From Cellvibrio sp. pealriver (GTDB lineage: Bacteria > Pseudomonadota > Gammaproteobacteria > Pseudomonadales > Cellvibrionaceae), in contig NZ_KQ236688.1 of NCBI RefSeq assembly GCF_001183545.1, positions 3,484,395-3,548,394 of the forward strand: DNA of 64,000 bases, read 5' to 3'. Made by a program: the position numbers and the translations under genes. The notes below the pieces were generated by a model. The model was not told where the DNA came from, did no database searches, and worked only from the letters and a program-made list of their open reading frames with translations. This document shows, piece by piece, positions 1 through 9,129 of this stretch (position 1 is its first letter; each line of letters begins with the position of its first letter).

Positions 1-1
1 T

Positions 2-529
2 ACCAATGACAATTTATATTGTTTCAATACGCGCATGAAACGTGGTTATATTCGTGTAGATGCCGACGAATTGACCTATCCCGCCCATGTAATTTTGCGC
101 TATGAAATCGAGCGCGCGTTAGTGGAAGGCGATATCGAAGTTGACGATATTCCCGCGCTCTGGAATGAAAAAATGCAGGCCTATTTAGGGCTATCGACCG
201 AACGTGGCTCTGATCAAAACAACTACCGCAATGGCTGTATGCAGGATATTCACTGGCCATGCGGAGCCTTTGGTTATTTTCCTTCATACACGCTGGGTGC
301 TATGTATGCCGCGCAAGAATTTGCGGCGGCGCAGCGCAGTATTCCACAGCTCTCTGAAAAAATTGCGCAAGGCGATTTAGCGCCGTTATTTAATTGGTTG
401 CAAACCCACATCTGGAACCAAGGCAGTTTGTTGTCTACCAATGATTTAATTGCGGCGGCTACTGGTGAGCCATTAAACGCGCGCTATTTCAAAGCGCATT
501 TGCAGCGCCGCTATTTAAACGAAGCCTGA
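2..529 (+). CDS. M32 family metallocarboxypeptidase (Taq-type), C-terminal part
   Basis: The reading frame is open from the left window edge, so this is the 3' end of a longer gene. The visible residues match the C-terminal third of M32 carboxypeptidases: RVDADELTYPAHVILRYEIE, then GCMQDIHWPCGAFGYFPSYT with the conserved QDIHW and GYFPSYTLG segments. These enzymes are cytoplasmic zinc exopeptidases that remove C-terminal residues. The HEXXH zinc motif lies upstream of the window and cannot be checked. A Met codon at 35 is internal, because conserved family sequence (NDNLY) precedes it. The stop codon overlaps the next open frame by one base. Confidence 0.9.
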   Translation, partial: TNDNLYCFNTRMKRGYIRVDADELTYPAHVILRYEIERALVEGDIEVDDIPALWNEKMQAYLGLSTERGSDQNNYRNGCMQDIHWPCGAFGYFPSYTLGAMYAAQEFAAAQRSIPQLSEKIAQGDLAPLFNWLQTHIWNQGSLLSTNDLIAAATGEPLNARYFKAHLQRRYLNEA

Positions 530-567
530 TGCAGGGTGATACCAAAAGAGTGAAGGTTGTAGACAAT

Positions 568-1935
568 ATGTACGTTGGATTTGATTACGGTACATCAAAC
601 TGTGCCATGTCCTATCTTAATCAGGGCAAGGCTGCACTCATTCCATTGTATGGTGATGACGCGTTTGTACCTTCCACGCTCTACGCATTGGAGCGCGGAT
701 TTATTGCCGAGCTGATCGCACAACAATTGCAAGATCCGGTTGAGCGACAAGCCTACACGCAAGCGCGTTCAGGCACATTGGCACAATCGCGTGCGGGGAA
801 GTTGGAGCACGATATTACGCAAGTGAGCGACGGACTGTTTTACGGAACAGAAGCAATTGCGCATTATATTGCTGACCCTGCGGAAGGTTATTTTATTAAA
901 TCACCCAAATCCTTTTTAGGTGCGAGCGGCTTGCGCCCCCAAATGGTAGGTTTTTTTGAAGATCTGGTGGCCGCGATGATGTTTAACGTAAAACAGCGCG
1001 CCGAATATTTTTTACAGCGGGAAGTAACCCAAGTGGTTATTGGAAGGCCGGTTAACTTCCAGGGCATTAACGCGCAGGAATCCAACCAACAAGCACAGGC
1101 TATTCTCACGGCGGCGGCAAAGCGGATTGGTTTTCGCGAGATTGAATTTTTATTTGAACCACTCGCGGCGGGCTTTGATTTTGAAACCCGCTTGCAGGAA
1201 AACAAAAAAGTATTGGTCGTAGACGTAGGTGGTGGCACGACAGATTGTTCAATCGTACTCATGGGGCCGTCACATCGCGATCAATTACAACGCGAGCAGG
1301 ATTTTCTTGCACACACCGGTGAACGTATCGGCGGCAACGATTTTGATATTCTGCTCGCACAAAAAGCGTTAATGCCCGCGTTTGGCATGTTATCACCACT
1401 GAAAACTAATCTGCCTATGCCGCTCATGCCATTTGTGAATGCCATGGCAATTAACGATATAGGTGCACAAACGGATTTCTACGATGCAACAACCGGATTC
1501 TTGCTGGAAAAATTACAACGCGAAACCACAGAGCCGGAATTATTAAAACGCTTTATTCACATGCGCGATAACAAACAAAATTTCGAAGTCGTGCGCGAAG
1601 CGGAGTTGGGAAAAATTGCGCTCTCATCGCGCGAGCATTACCGTTTTCCTCTGGATTTTATTGAGCGCGATTTAGCCCCGGAAACGAGCGCCGACAATTA
1701 TGCGCAAACCGTAACTGTGTTGTTGCAAAAAATCGCCAGCCTCATCAGCGAAGCAACACAACAAGCCGGCAGTAAACCCGATGTCGTATACATTACCGGC
1801 GGCAGCGCCAAATCACCGTTGATCCGTAAGCTCGTACATGAATTACTCGGTGACGATATTGCCATCATCGATGGCGACCACTTCGGTAGCGTCGCCGCAG
1901 GTTTGGGAGTTTGGGCAGGGCGGGTGTTTGGGTAG
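568..1935 (+). CDS. yegD: YegD-type Hsp70-like ATPase/putative chaperone
   Basis: About 455 residues with the actin/Hsp70 ATPase fold. The phosphate-1 loop is GFDYGTSN at the N-terminus. VVDVGGGTTD near residue 220 is phosphate-2, and YITGGSAKSPLI near residue 415 is the adenosine loop. The protein is much shorter than DnaK and lacks its substrate-binding domain, as in E. coli YegD (about 450 residues). An earlier in-frame ATG at 529 overlaps the peptidase stop. I chose the ATG at 568 because the family begins directly with M-x-x-GFDYG and a GAAGG lies about 11 bases upstream. Translational coupling to the peptidase gene is likely. Its physiological substrate is unknown. Confidence 0.88.
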   Translation: MYVGFDYGTSNCAMSYLNQGKAALIPLYGDDAFVPSTLYALERGFIAELIAQQLQDPVERQAYTQARSGTLAQSRAGKLEHDITQVSDGLFYGTEAIAHYIADPAEGYFIKSPKSFLGASGLRPQMVGFFEDLVAAMMFNVKQRAEYFLQREVTQVVIGRPVNFQGINAQESNQQAQAILTAAAKRIGFREIEFLFEPLAAGFDFETRLQENKKVLVVDVGGGTTDCSIVLMGPSHRDQLQREQDFLAHTGERIGGNDFDILLAQKALMPAFGMLSPLKTNLPMPLMPFVNAMAINDIGAQTDFYDATTGFLLEKLQRETTEPELLKRFIHMRDNKQNFEVVREAELGKIALSSREHYRFPLDFIERDLAPETSADNYAQTVTVLLQKIASLISEATQQAGSKPDVVYITGGSAKSPLIRKLVHELLGDDIAIIDGDHFGSVAAGLGVWAGRVFG

Positions 1936-2028
1936 TGTAACGGTTGATGCCAGTTTTGCTGTCCATCAGCCTAGAGGCTAGGATAAGTAAGTTCAATTGA
2001 AAGTTAATCAATAAAATGGAGATTTCTG

Positions 2029-2421
2029 ATGTTAATTAGAATAGTTTTTCTTTTATTTTCCTTATTTCCTGCTGTTTGTTATTCATATAGTGGGGATCTT
2101 CCTCGGGATTTTGTAAAGTTCGCGACACAAAAAATGGTGGAGCTTGGTGAGTGTAAGGACATGCAAGATTGCACGGATAATAGGCGTGTTCTTTTCAGCC
2201 AATTTACCAATGGATTCCACCTGAGTTTTTATAGTGTAACTGACTCAAAAAAAGCCCAAACTTTGATTTCACTTTTGGTGGATGAGTACGAAAGGAAGGG
2301 GGTGGATGTAAGACTGAGTCTTTCATTTAGTAAGGAGAAACACATGCCAAACAAAGGGTATTTAACTGTTAAACAGGTTAAAAATCCTTACATTTATTTT
2401 GCAATTCATGAAGGAGCGTAA
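2029..2421 (+). CDS. Small exported protein of unknown function
   Basis: 130 residues that I do not recognise. The first 18-20 residues form a signal peptide (MLIRIVFLLFSLFPAVCYS). The mature part has a Cys pair (GECKDMQDC) that may form a disulphide. A GGAG about ten bases upstream supports the start. The gene is clearly more AT-rich than the yegD gene before it, so it may have been acquired. It converges on the vapBC module, with only about 115 bases between the stops. A periplasmic location is an inference from the signal peptide. Confidence 0.6.
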   Translation: MLIRIVFLLFSLFPAVCYSYSGDLPRDFVKFATQKMVELGECKDMQDCTDNRRVLFSQFTNGFHLSFYSVTDSKKAQTLISLLVDEYERKGVDVRLSLSFSKEKHMPNKGYLTVKQVKNPYIYFAIHEGA

Positions 2422-2483
2422 ACTAATCAACTGGAATATTTGCAGTTTAGCTGTTGTTTATTTGTATAGAAAAATGACAGACG

Positions 2484-2534
2484 AAATTTCCGACCGAGGA
2501 ATTTTATTTAGAGAAATGAATCGGCCGGAAATTT
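2484..2534. repeat. Inverted repeat between convergent genes
   Basis: AAATTTCCGACCGA at 2484-2497 faces TCGGCCGGAAATTT at 2521-2534, 13 of 14 positions paired, with a 23-base loop. It lies just beyond the vapC stop. There is no convincing T-run on either strand, so a terminator or RNA-stabilising role is only a guess. Confidence 0.5.
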
Positions 2535-2536
2535 TT

Positions 2537-2944
2537 TTAAACAGCCGCAATCCAATTCTCGGTTCTCAACCCTTCAATTCTTTCAAATTCACGCAAGTTA
2601 TTCGTTACCAATATCAAACCCTGGCTGCGCGCATGGCCGGCGATGTGCAAATCGTTTACGCCGATGGGTGTGCCTTTTTGTTCGAGGCGTGCGCGGATAT
2701 CGCCATAGTGGGCGGCGGCGTGATTGTTGTAGTCGAGTACTTGGAGGCGGGAGGTAAAATTTTCGATTTGTTGAAGATTATGTTCTGGCTGCGCGCTTTT
2801 TTCTGCGCCGTGTAATAACTCTGCCAACGTAATACTGCTGATACACAATTGCCCCGCGTGGCGGTTAAAGGTATCCAATACTTCAAGTGGGCGGCGTTTG
2901 ATAACGTAGATAACGATATTGGTGTCGAGCATGTACTTGAGCAT
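2537..2944 (-). CDS. vapC: VapC-type PIN-domain toxin (ribonuclease)
   Basis: 135 residues forming one PIN domain. Acidic residues expected at the Mg-dependent RNase site are visible: MLDTNIVIYVIK (first Asp), LAELLHGAEKS (Glu), and GVNDLHIAGHARSQGLILVTNN (third and fourth acidic positions and the VTNN motif). VapC toxins of this type cleave tRNA or rRNA and block translation until their antitoxin neutralises them. It lies 27 bases downstream of the vapB-like antitoxin gene on the same strand, the usual order. The target RNA cannot be predicted from sequence. Confidence 0.92.
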   Translation of the reverse strand: MLKYMLDTNIVIYVIKRRPLEVLDTFNRHAGQLCISSITLAELLHGAEKSAQPEHNLQQIENFTSRLQVLDYNNHAAAHYGDIRARLEQKGTPIGVNDLHIAGHARSQGLILVTNNLREFERIEGLRTENWIAAV

Positions 2945-2971
2945 GAAATAACGTCCCGGTCAGAATTATTT

Positions 2972-3205
2972 TTAAAAGGATTCGCGCTCGGCTTGATGCT
3001 GGGTTGCACGCTCAGTCAAAAAATCCTCGGTGACATTGCCATCACCCAAAAAGAAACTGTCCCAGGTTTTGTCAGCCGGCGAGAGGATGCGGTCTGCGCC
3101 CTGAATGCGCACATTCACTTTTTTCACCTCATCGGGAAAACGCGCCTCTGCCGGTAGCCTGACAGCTTGGGTGCGGTTATTTACAAAGACTGAGCCGGTA
3201 GACAT
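2972..3205 (-). CDS. vapB: VapB-type antitoxin (AbrB/MazE-like DNA-binding fold)
   Basis: 77 residues. The N-terminus TGSVFVNNRTQAVRLPAEARFP is the characteristic swapped-hairpin AbrB/SpoVT DNA-binding segment of the VapB antitoxins found with tRNA-fMet-cleaving VapCs. The C-terminal 40 residues would wrap the PIN toxin. It is the first gene of a two-gene operon with vapC. Such antitoxins usually bind an inverted repeat over their own promoter; the AT-rich stretch 3206-3290 is where it would sit, though I see no clean palindrome there. Confidence 0.92.
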   Translation of the reverse strand: MSTGSVFVNNRTQAVRLPAEARFPDEVKKVNVRIQGADRILSPADKTWDSFFLGDGNVTEDFLTERATQHQAERESF

Positions 3206-3295
3206 GGTCGCTCCTAGTGGATTTTCTTACGGATCAATAATTGATTAAATTGTAATCGTCAGTGTGCTATATGGCAAATGTATATAGCTTGCTGG

Positions 3296-5017
3296 TTATT
3301 GGATTTTATACCCACTCAACCCCCCAATCGCCTCCAACGCCAACTGTGCGGTATCGCGGCCTTTTAAATTCATCGCGACGGGAATTTTTTTGCCGCTATG
3401 AGTGAGGGCGATAATTTTGCACATCTCCAGGTAACCCTTTGCGCTTTGGCCGCGTGAGCTGACACCGATGTAGAGTTTTTGGATGTCCGCGCGCGGGATT
3501 TGGTCGCGGCCGATGGGCATCCCCAGCCAATAGCGTTCGCTGATGAGACCGTTGTGATCGAGTTGTACATGCAAACTGGTGAAGAGCCATTTGAGGCAGA
3601 TAAAGGAGATGAGCCCGCCGACCAACGTAAATGCCCACACCATGATTGCAGGGGCGTCGGATTCAAAATGCATTAACACACCTGCGCCACCAAAAAATAA
3701 TCCGCACACCAAACCCACAAGGTTATTACCGGCTCCGTGCAGCATGGGGTAGTGCATGCGCACGCCGCCGGGAATTTGCTCAATATTGGCGACGGCTTCG
3801 ATGCTGGCTTCGCGTTCGTCGTTTAGTTGCGGATGGTCTGTACTGAGCGGTGATGTAGCGCGGGATTTTTCACCGGTTGCAAACACCGGGATTTCAAATT
3901 GGCGATGCAAATCCACGCCGGGTAAATCAGCATTTAATTCCAACCGCCAGAAGCGATAGTCGTCGGAATAGATTTCTGAAACCGGCAGGTTGGCCGGTAC
4001 ATTAAAACAAATGGCCAGCGAGGTGCCGCCGCCCGGCGCGGGTGTACTTTGGGCGAGGCCGTTGCTTTGCCAGACAATCGATTCATGGCTAGTGCGGCTT
4101 TTGCCGCTGCCGGTCACGTAGCGGCGTACACATTGCAGGTTGACGGGGAAACGCTGTTGCGCGTTGTAGGCGATGGGGATATTAAGCGTACCGCCGACTT
4201 GTCCGCCGATACTGCCGGGGTAGGGATCAAGTTGCAGGCGCAGTTGCCCGAAGCGTCGCCAACTGAGGGTGGAATTAATCGCCCAGTAGAGAAGGTAAAT
4301 CCCCGCCAGCGGAAATATTAACGCGATCAAAATCAGTTTATTGCCTCCGGCCCATTCATCGGGAACGGCCAGCGTGGCAGGCAGCGAAATCAGGTTCCAG
4401 ATCAAGGCAAAAAACCAGATTACCCAGAGGCTGCTTTTGGAATTGCAGGTGACTTCAGGGCTTGCCCATTCTTGCTGCGCAAGCCAGGGTTTGCTGTTGC
4501 TGTCGGGGTGGTCGGTTGCGCCGACTTTGGCTTTGAGGGTGAAAATCATCAAGCCTATACCCACGCCGCCAAACACCAGCACAAAGATCATCTTGAAACC
4601 GAGCAGGCTCCAGCGCAGTTCGCGGTTGAGCACGGCATCGCCCGGGTTGTTGGGATTAACCCACGCCGGTACCGGCTGCCCCATGCGCTGCGCCAATTCC
4701 AGCTGCCGGGCGAGGTCTGACTGAAAATCGCCGATGTTGTCGCTGCCGCCCATAATCGCTACCCGCTCGCTGGTGTAGTCCTGCATTTGGTAGCGATAGG
4801 TGTAGCGCGCGTAGGCTCTGTAGGTGTCGCTGTCATCGCCCCGGCTGGTGTGTAAACCTGCGTCCAACAAGCGCGCCTCGACTTGCGGCCAACTTTTCAT
4901 CTGCTGCCATTCATACAAGTTGGGGATCACCCCAAACAGTAGAAAGCCCACACCCACGCCTGCAAATGGCAGGGCGAACAACAGCATAAACAAACGGCCT
5001 TTGAGTGATTCTTTCAT
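3296..5017 (-). CDS. DUF3592 domain membrane protein
   Basis: 573 residues. Several hydrophobic segments look like membrane helices: near residues 10-30, 138-160, 195-215 and 225-250, and a pair around 430-485. The N-terminal 40-130 region (WPQVEARLLDAGL, YRAYARYTYRYQMQDYTSERV, WVNPNNPGDAVLNRE) is the DUF3592 domain, a soluble beta-rich module following a first transmembrane helix. The C-terminal third resembles a second envelope module. No catalytic motif is visible and the function is unknown. The gene stands alone, converging on vapBC at its upstream flank and divergent from the pectate lyase gene. Confidence 0.75.
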   Translation of the reverse strand: MKESLKGRLFMLLFALPFAGVGVGFLLFGVIPNLYEWQQMKSWPQVEARLLDAGLHTSRGDDSDTYRAYARYTYRYQMQDYTSERVAIMGGSDNIGDFQSDLARQLELAQRMGQPVPAWVNPNNPGDAVLNRELRWSLLGFKMIFVLVFGGVGIGLMIFTLKAKVGATDHPDSNSKPWLAQQEWASPEVTCNSKSSLWVIWFFALIWNLISLPATLAVPDEWAGGNKLILIALIFPLAGIYLLYWAINSTLSWRRFGQLRLQLDPYPGSIGGQVGGTLNIPIAYNAQQRFPVNLQCVRRYVTGSGKSRTSHESIVWQSNGLAQSTPAPGGGTSLAICFNVPANLPVSEIYSDDYRFWRLELNADLPGVDLHRQFEIPVFATGEKSRATSPLSTDHPQLNDEREASIEAVANIEQIPGGVRMHYPMLHGAGNNLVGLVCGLFFGGAGVLMHFESDAPAIMVWAFTLVGGLISFICLKWLFTSLHVQLDHNGLISERYWLGMPIGRDQIPRADIQKLYIGVSSRGQSAKGYLEMCKIIALTHSGKKIPVAMNLKGRDTAQLALEAIGGLSGYKIQ

Positions 5018-5524
5018 GTCCTTGGGGATTCCTTGCAGTGAGGTAGTGAGCAGAGTTTAGCCGGTTGATCTGGCGGCATACACCGCAGTTGGCGATAGCA
5101 ATCAACAGGTAAAGGAAAACGGTTACAAATCAAAAATGAAAATTCTGTAATCGTTTTAATGCAAATAAATAGATTATTTATCTCAAAAATTGCTATTTGG
5201 TGCAATTTTATGGCTTGACGGATTATCTGCCAGGCGCGCACTATTTGCGCTCTGGTTGTGGCGATTACAAAAATAAGGCTGCAATCGGGATGCGTGATGT
5301 AGCAGTTCATCCCCTGGCTTTTTGATAAAGCAGATTCCATAAAAAGTGATTTCCAATAAGTGCTGCGTTTGTGCGGATGCCTTTTCCAGCAGCCATAGCG
5401 CCTTGCGGCGTATCGGCGTTTTCGGTCTCTATCCCTGCCGCTTTACTGGCCGGTCTGGTGTTGTTTACAGCACCTCAATTAACCATCCGAATAACAACGA
5501 TATAGCTACAACAAGGTAATCAAC
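5018..5524. other. Intergenic region between divergent DUF3592 and pectate lyase genes
   Basis: 507 bases with no convincing gene. The left half is AT-rich and must hold the promoters of both divergent genes. A TTGACG at about 5214 has no good -10 element at standard spacing, so I do not call a promoter. The last bases carry an AAGG about eight bases before the pectate lyase ATG. Confidence 0.5.
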
Positions 5525-7591
5525 ATGAAAATCACCACGACTCGCCGCCTTGGCCATTATCTGGCATTGGGTGCGGCTTCCAGCTTGTTCGCCTGCGCGG
5601 TCAATGCGCAAACTCTTGGTTCCAACCTGGCTGTGACTGGCCCAAGCGCCGGTGCCGATGGCTCCGGTTTTAGCGATACCAAATTAGTTCGCGATGCGAA
5701 TACTGCGACTTACACCCAAGCCAGCGGCACGTCCAACCAACGCGTGTCGGTAAAGTGGGGCAGTGCGATTAATTTCAACACGGTGATCCTGCGCGAATCC
5801 GGCAGTACCGTGACCAATTGGCAGTTGGTGAATAACGATACCGGCGCAGTATTGGCAACGGGCACTGGTATTGGTGCGGCGCGAACGGTGAATTTGGGCA
5901 ATGTGTCCATGAAAAAACTGAACTTGGTGGTCAGTGGTAGCTCGCCTTTGCGCATGGCGGAAATTGAAGTTTATAACGCGACGGGCACTGCTTCATCAGT
6001 ACCGGCATCCAGTGTTGCCCCTTCCAGTGTGCCGGCATCTTCAGTGGCACCAAGCAGTATTCCTTCATCCAGCAGCCGCTCTTCTATTGCATCTTCAATC
6101 GCGCCTTCATCGGTTGCACCCAGCAGTGTTCCCGCTTCCAGCAAATCAAGCAGCAGTGTGGGTTCATCTAGCGGTACGATCAGCGCGGCCTGTATCCAAT
6201 TGGCGACTAACCCTTCAGTAAACTGGCGCGATACGGCATTGCAAACCGATCAGGAAATTGTGGAATGTCTATCCAAAACCCTCGGCAAGCCGGTGGGTTA
6301 TGGTGAAAATGCCAAAGGCGGTTTTGATCCCAACGGCAATAGCAAGCTCACTGTGATTACCAAAAATTCCAGCAAATCGGTTGAGCAACAATTACTGGAA
6401 GCGATTAGCGGTGAAGCGCACAACTGGATTGTGTTCGACAAAATCCAATTTGCGCAGCCACACGAAATTGGTATGTACCGTTTAGGTTGCAGCAACCCGA
6501 CGGTGCAATCGATTCTCGGTGCCACTGAAGCTGAGTGTGTGAACTACACGCAATGGTGTGCAAAAAATGGCGTGAGCAGTGCCAATTGTGTAACGCAATT
6601 TTTTAATTCAGCGATGAATAAATCCAACAATCCGATTCGCAATCCGGTGATTGGCTCCAACAAAACGATTGATGGTCGCGGCAGCGAAGCCTATTTTTTA
6701 TTTAGCGGTTTTGCGATAGGTAAAGACTCCACCGGCACGCCAACACAAACGGCCAACAGTGTGATTCTTACGCATCTGAATTTTAAAGGCGCGGGCCACA
6801 CCGAAGATCACTATTGCGACCCGGATATGATTCGCTCCACCGGTGCCTCCAAAGATATTTGGATTCACAAAAATACCTTTGATACCACTGGCGATTCCGC
6901 GTTTGACGTAAAAGTCGGCGCGCATAATGTGACTATGTCGTTTAACCGCGTAGTGAATGTAAAACGCGCAACCCTGCACGGCTCCAGCGACAGTCACACC
7001 ATCGACAAACAAATCACCACCACCATGCACAACAATGCGTTTGTCACCACCGATGACAGTTACATGTTGCTCGGCAATACCCTGCGCCGTGTGCCTTTAT
7101 TGCGCCACGGTAAAACCCATATGTTTAACAATGTGTTTGTAAATTATCGCAACCAGATTTTAAGTTTGCGGGTGGGCGCGAGCGCGTTTATGGAAGACAG
7201 TGTGTTTGTGGTCAATGCGATTCATCAGGAAAAGAGCACAGCACAATTATCCCTTGCGGAAATCAGTGCAAATTTATTCAAGGATATTAGCGGCGGTTCG
7301 TTCCGCAATGATCGCAACCTGCTGTGGTTTGGCGATGCCGCGTGTAATTTAACCGCATCGACACAAACGGCGTTGACAGCGACCAACGGCACAGTTGCCG
7401 ATCTCTCTGCCAATTACAGCAGCGCCTCACGCGCTACCATCAACAGCTGGCGTTTTGCGGCTGGTCAGGATTTGGTGGATTACGTGAGCGCAACGGCGGG
7501 CAAATACGGGCAGATTCCCTACAACTCACCACTCGCGGGTGACAAATATTACGTGCTGGGTTTGGGCAAGGTGCCTTGCCAGATTCGTTAA
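5525..7591 (+). CDS. Secreted pectate lyase, family PL1, with N-terminal carbohydrate-binding-like domain
   Basis: 688 residues. A signal peptide (to about residue 28, ending AVNAQ) is followed by a galactose-binding/F5-8C-like beta-sandwich (about 30-150). A Ser/Pro/Val linker (about 153-215, PASSVAPSSV repeats) leads to a right-handed beta-helix of polysaccharide lyase family 1. The catalytic half shows IDGRGSEAYF, DIWIHKNTFDTTGDSAFDVK (Ca-binding acids) and RVPLLRHGKTHMFNNVFVNY, which corresponds to the family's RxPxxR catalytic and substrate-binding arginines. It should cleave polygalacturonate by Ca-dependent beta-elimination outside the cell. The serine linker style is typical of Cellvibrio depolymerases. 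It is a single-gene unit ended by a strong terminator. Confidence 0.92.
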   Translation: MKITTTRRLGHYLALGAASSLFACAVNAQTLGSNLAVTGPSAGADGSGFSDTKLVRDANTATYTQASGTSNQRVSVKWGSAINFNTVILRESGSTVTNWQLVNNDTGAVLATGTGIGAARTVNLGNVSMKKLNLVVSGSSPLRMAEIEVYNATGTASSVPASSVAPSSVPASSVAPSSIPSSSSRSSIASSIAPSSVAPSSVPASSKSSSSVGSSSGTISAACIQLATNPSVNWRDTALQTDQEIVECLSKTLGKPVGYGENAKGGFDPNGNSKLTVITKNSSKSVEQQLLEAISGEAHNWIVFDKIQFAQPHEIGMYRLGCSNPTVQSILGATEAECVNYTQWCAKNGVSSANCVTQFFNSAMNKSNNPIRNPVIGSNKTIDGRGSEAYFLFSGFAIGKDSTGTPTQTANSVILTHLNFKGAGHTEDHYCDPDMIRSTGASKDIWIHKNTFDTTGDSAFDVKVGAHNVTMSFNRVVNVKRATLHGSSDSHTIDKQITTTMHNNAFVTTDDSYMLLGNTLRRVPLLRHGKTHMFNNVFVNYRNQILSLRVGASAFMEDSVFVVNAIHQEKSTAQLSLAEISANLFKDISGGSFRNDRNLLWFGDAACNLTASTQTALTATNGTVADLSANYSSASRATINSWRFAAGQDLVDYVSATAGKYGQIPYNSPLAGDKYYVLGLGKVPCQIR

Positions 7592-7616
7592 GTTATTGGT
7601 GATAAGACGTTAAATA

Positions 7617-7650
7617 AAAACGGCCGATCTGTGAACAGATCGGCCGTTTT
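7617..7650. terminator. Bidirectional intrinsic terminator
   Basis: AAAACGGCCGATCTGT and its exact complement ACAGATCGGCCGTTTT form a near-continuous GC-rich hairpin, with A and T runs on the two flanks. It lies between the convergent pectate lyase and plsC genes and can serve both. Confidence 0.92.
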
Positions 7651-7668
7651 GTTTTAAATCTACAACGC

Positions 7669-8430
7669 TTATTTCATATCAAGATCAGCATTAACATTTA
7701 TTCGTTTTCCATCGTTTCGCGCCGGTGGCATTTTCGCAATTTCACCTTCGATCCAATTTTTAACATCTTCGGTTAATTGCTTGCGGTCTTTGCCTTCGGT
7801 TTCAAATGGCTCGCTAATCACTACACGAATAGTGCCGGGGTATTTAATAAAATGTTTGTGCGGCCAGCATTCACCTGCATTGTGTGCAACCGCAATAATC
7901 GGCACACCAGCGCTGATGGCAATATCGGCACCGCTGCGCGCGTAGTTGCCAACTTGCCCAACGGGTGTGCGTGTTCCCTCAGGAAAAATCAACAGATTAT
8001 TGCCTTGCTCCAAGCGATGCAGGCCAATTTTTTTGATTTCTTTTAATGCTTGCACAGGGCTGCTGCGGTCAATCGCAATCGGGCGCAAACTCGCCAAGCC
8101 CCAGCCAAAAAAGGGAATGCGGAATAATTCTTTTTTGAGAATGGTACTGACGGGGCCAAAATAATATTGCAGGAACATTGTCTCCCAGGTGCTTTGGTGT
8201 TTGGCCATGACAACGCAGGGAAATTTATCCGCATGTTTGTTGCCGGTAATTTCAAAACGCACGCCACAGCACACGCGAATCCAGAGCATCACAAAGCGGT
8301 TCCACAAGGTGACGATACGCCAGCGCCAGCTGTAAGGGAAAACTGGCCAAATAATCACGGCGACCAAACCAGCCAATACACTGGTGAAGTTGTAACCTAT
8401 AGCAAAAATAGCACTGCGAAGTTTTAACAC
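7669..8430 (-). CDS. plsC: 1-acyl-sn-glycerol-3-phosphate acyltransferase (PlsC/AGPAT)
   Basis: 253 residues. An N-terminal hydrophobic segment (about 10-30) is followed by the acyltransferase motifs: AKHQSTWET (motif I, catalytic His), FRIPFFGWGL and RPIAIDR (motif II region), LLIFPEGTRTPVGQ (motif III, phosphate binding), and GVPIIAVAHNAGECW (motif IV). The enzyme adds the second acyl chain to lysophosphatidate at the inner membrane during phospholipid synthesis. It lies 11 bases downstream of gmhB on the same strand, in the cluster plsC-gmhB-glyS-glyQ read from the right. Confidence 0.93.
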   Translation of the reverse strand: MLKLRSAIFAIGYNFTSVLAGLVAVIIWPVFPYSWRWRIVTLWNRFVMLWIRVCCGVRFEITGNKHADKFPCVVMAKHQSTWETMFLQYYFGPVSTILKKELFRIPFFGWGLASLRPIAIDRSSPVQALKEIKKIGLHRLEQGNNLLIFPEGTRTPVGQVGNYARSGADIAISAGVPIIAVAHNAGECWPHKHFIKYPGTIRVVISEPFETEGKDRKQLTEDVKNWIEGEIAKMPPARNDGKRINVNADLDMK

Positions 8431-8441
8431 ATTAATTCCTG

Positions 8442-9023
8442 TTATTGCTGTGGTTCATTAGCGATCACAAAAGTTGCTGCTGCCGCGAGGTTTTCAAACA
8501 CCTGCACTTGTTCTGGTTCTATGATGGGTGCATCACTCTGCAGTCCGGGCACGGCCAATTGTGCCTGGGTGCGTACACCGTTGCCGGTGAGCACCAAAAG
8601 AGGTTTGCAGGCTTTTTGTAGTGCGGCTTGCAAATCACGCAAACTGTCGCCAATAAAATAACTACTTTCTACCGAGGTATTGAATTCAGCTTCAATCGCA
8701 TCGAGCAATCCGGGTTTCGGTTTGCGGCATTTGCAATTGTCATCAGGGTGGTGCGGGCAATAAAAAATACCGCCCAACTCTCCACCTTGTTCTTCCACCA
8801 AACGGGTAATTTTTTCGTGCATGGCTTCAAGGTCTTCCAGCTCGAATTTTCCCTTTGCCAAGCCCGCTTGGTTAGTTGCGACAACAACCGTAAAACCGGC
8901 TTTGTTTAAACGCACAATCGCATCGATGCTGCCTTCAATTGGAATGCATTCATCGGCAGATTTTACGTAGTCGTCGCGGTCGTGATTAATCACACCGTCG
9001 CGGTCGAGAATAATTAGTTTCAT
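8442..9023 (-). CDS. gmhB: D-glycero-beta-D-manno-heptose 1,7-bisphosphate 7-phosphatase
   Basis: 193 residues from the ATG at 9023, where the HAD motif I (LIILDRDGVIN) begins at residue 3. A longer open frame extends upstream through a repeat but lacks family similarity. HAD motif II is VVVATNQAGLAKG, and motifs III/IV follow as FIGDSLRDLQAA. A zinc-binding loop CPHHPDDNCKC is typical of GmhB. It dephosphorylates heptose bisphosphate on the way to ADP-heptose for LPS inner core. Placement beside glyQS and plsC is common in gammaproteobacteria. Confidence 0.95.
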   Translation of the reverse strand: MKLIILDRDGVINHDRDDYVKSADECIPIEGSIDAIVRLNKAGFTVVVATNQAGLAKGKFELEDLEAMHEKITRLVEEQGGELGGIFYCPHHPDDNCKCRKPKPGLLDAIEAEFNTSVESSYFIGDSLRDLQAALQKACKPLLVLTGNGVRTQAQLAVPGLQSDAPIIEPEQVQVFENLAAAATFVIANEPQQ

Positions 9024-9060
9024 GGTGTTTCCAATGTAAATCCCCCCGGCTGCGCCGACC

Positions 9061-9102
9061 CCCTTTTGCAAAGTGGGATTGCTCCCTCCCTTTGCAAAAG
9101 GG
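9061..9102. repeat. Inverted-repeat element between glyS and gmhB
   Basis: CCCTTTTGCAAAG (9061-9073) and CTTTGCAAAAGGG (9090-9102) are exact inverted copies with a 16-base loop, embedded in a G/C-run sequence. A similar AAAAGGGGAG and GGGGAGGGG text recurs at about 31697-31745, which suggests a dispersed intergenic repeat family. Within a minus-strand operon it may stabilise or attenuate mRNA, but that is inference. Confidence 0.75.
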
Positions 9103-9129
9103 AGGGTTGGGGAGGAATTTGTTTTTGAA

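Noticed and set aside
2399..2815. A 138-codon plus-strand frame overlapping vapC
   Set aside because: The PIN-domain gene on the other strand explains the sequence.
5214..5260. TTGACG-based promoter for the pectate lyase gene
   Set aside because: No acceptable -10 hexamer at 16-18 bases.
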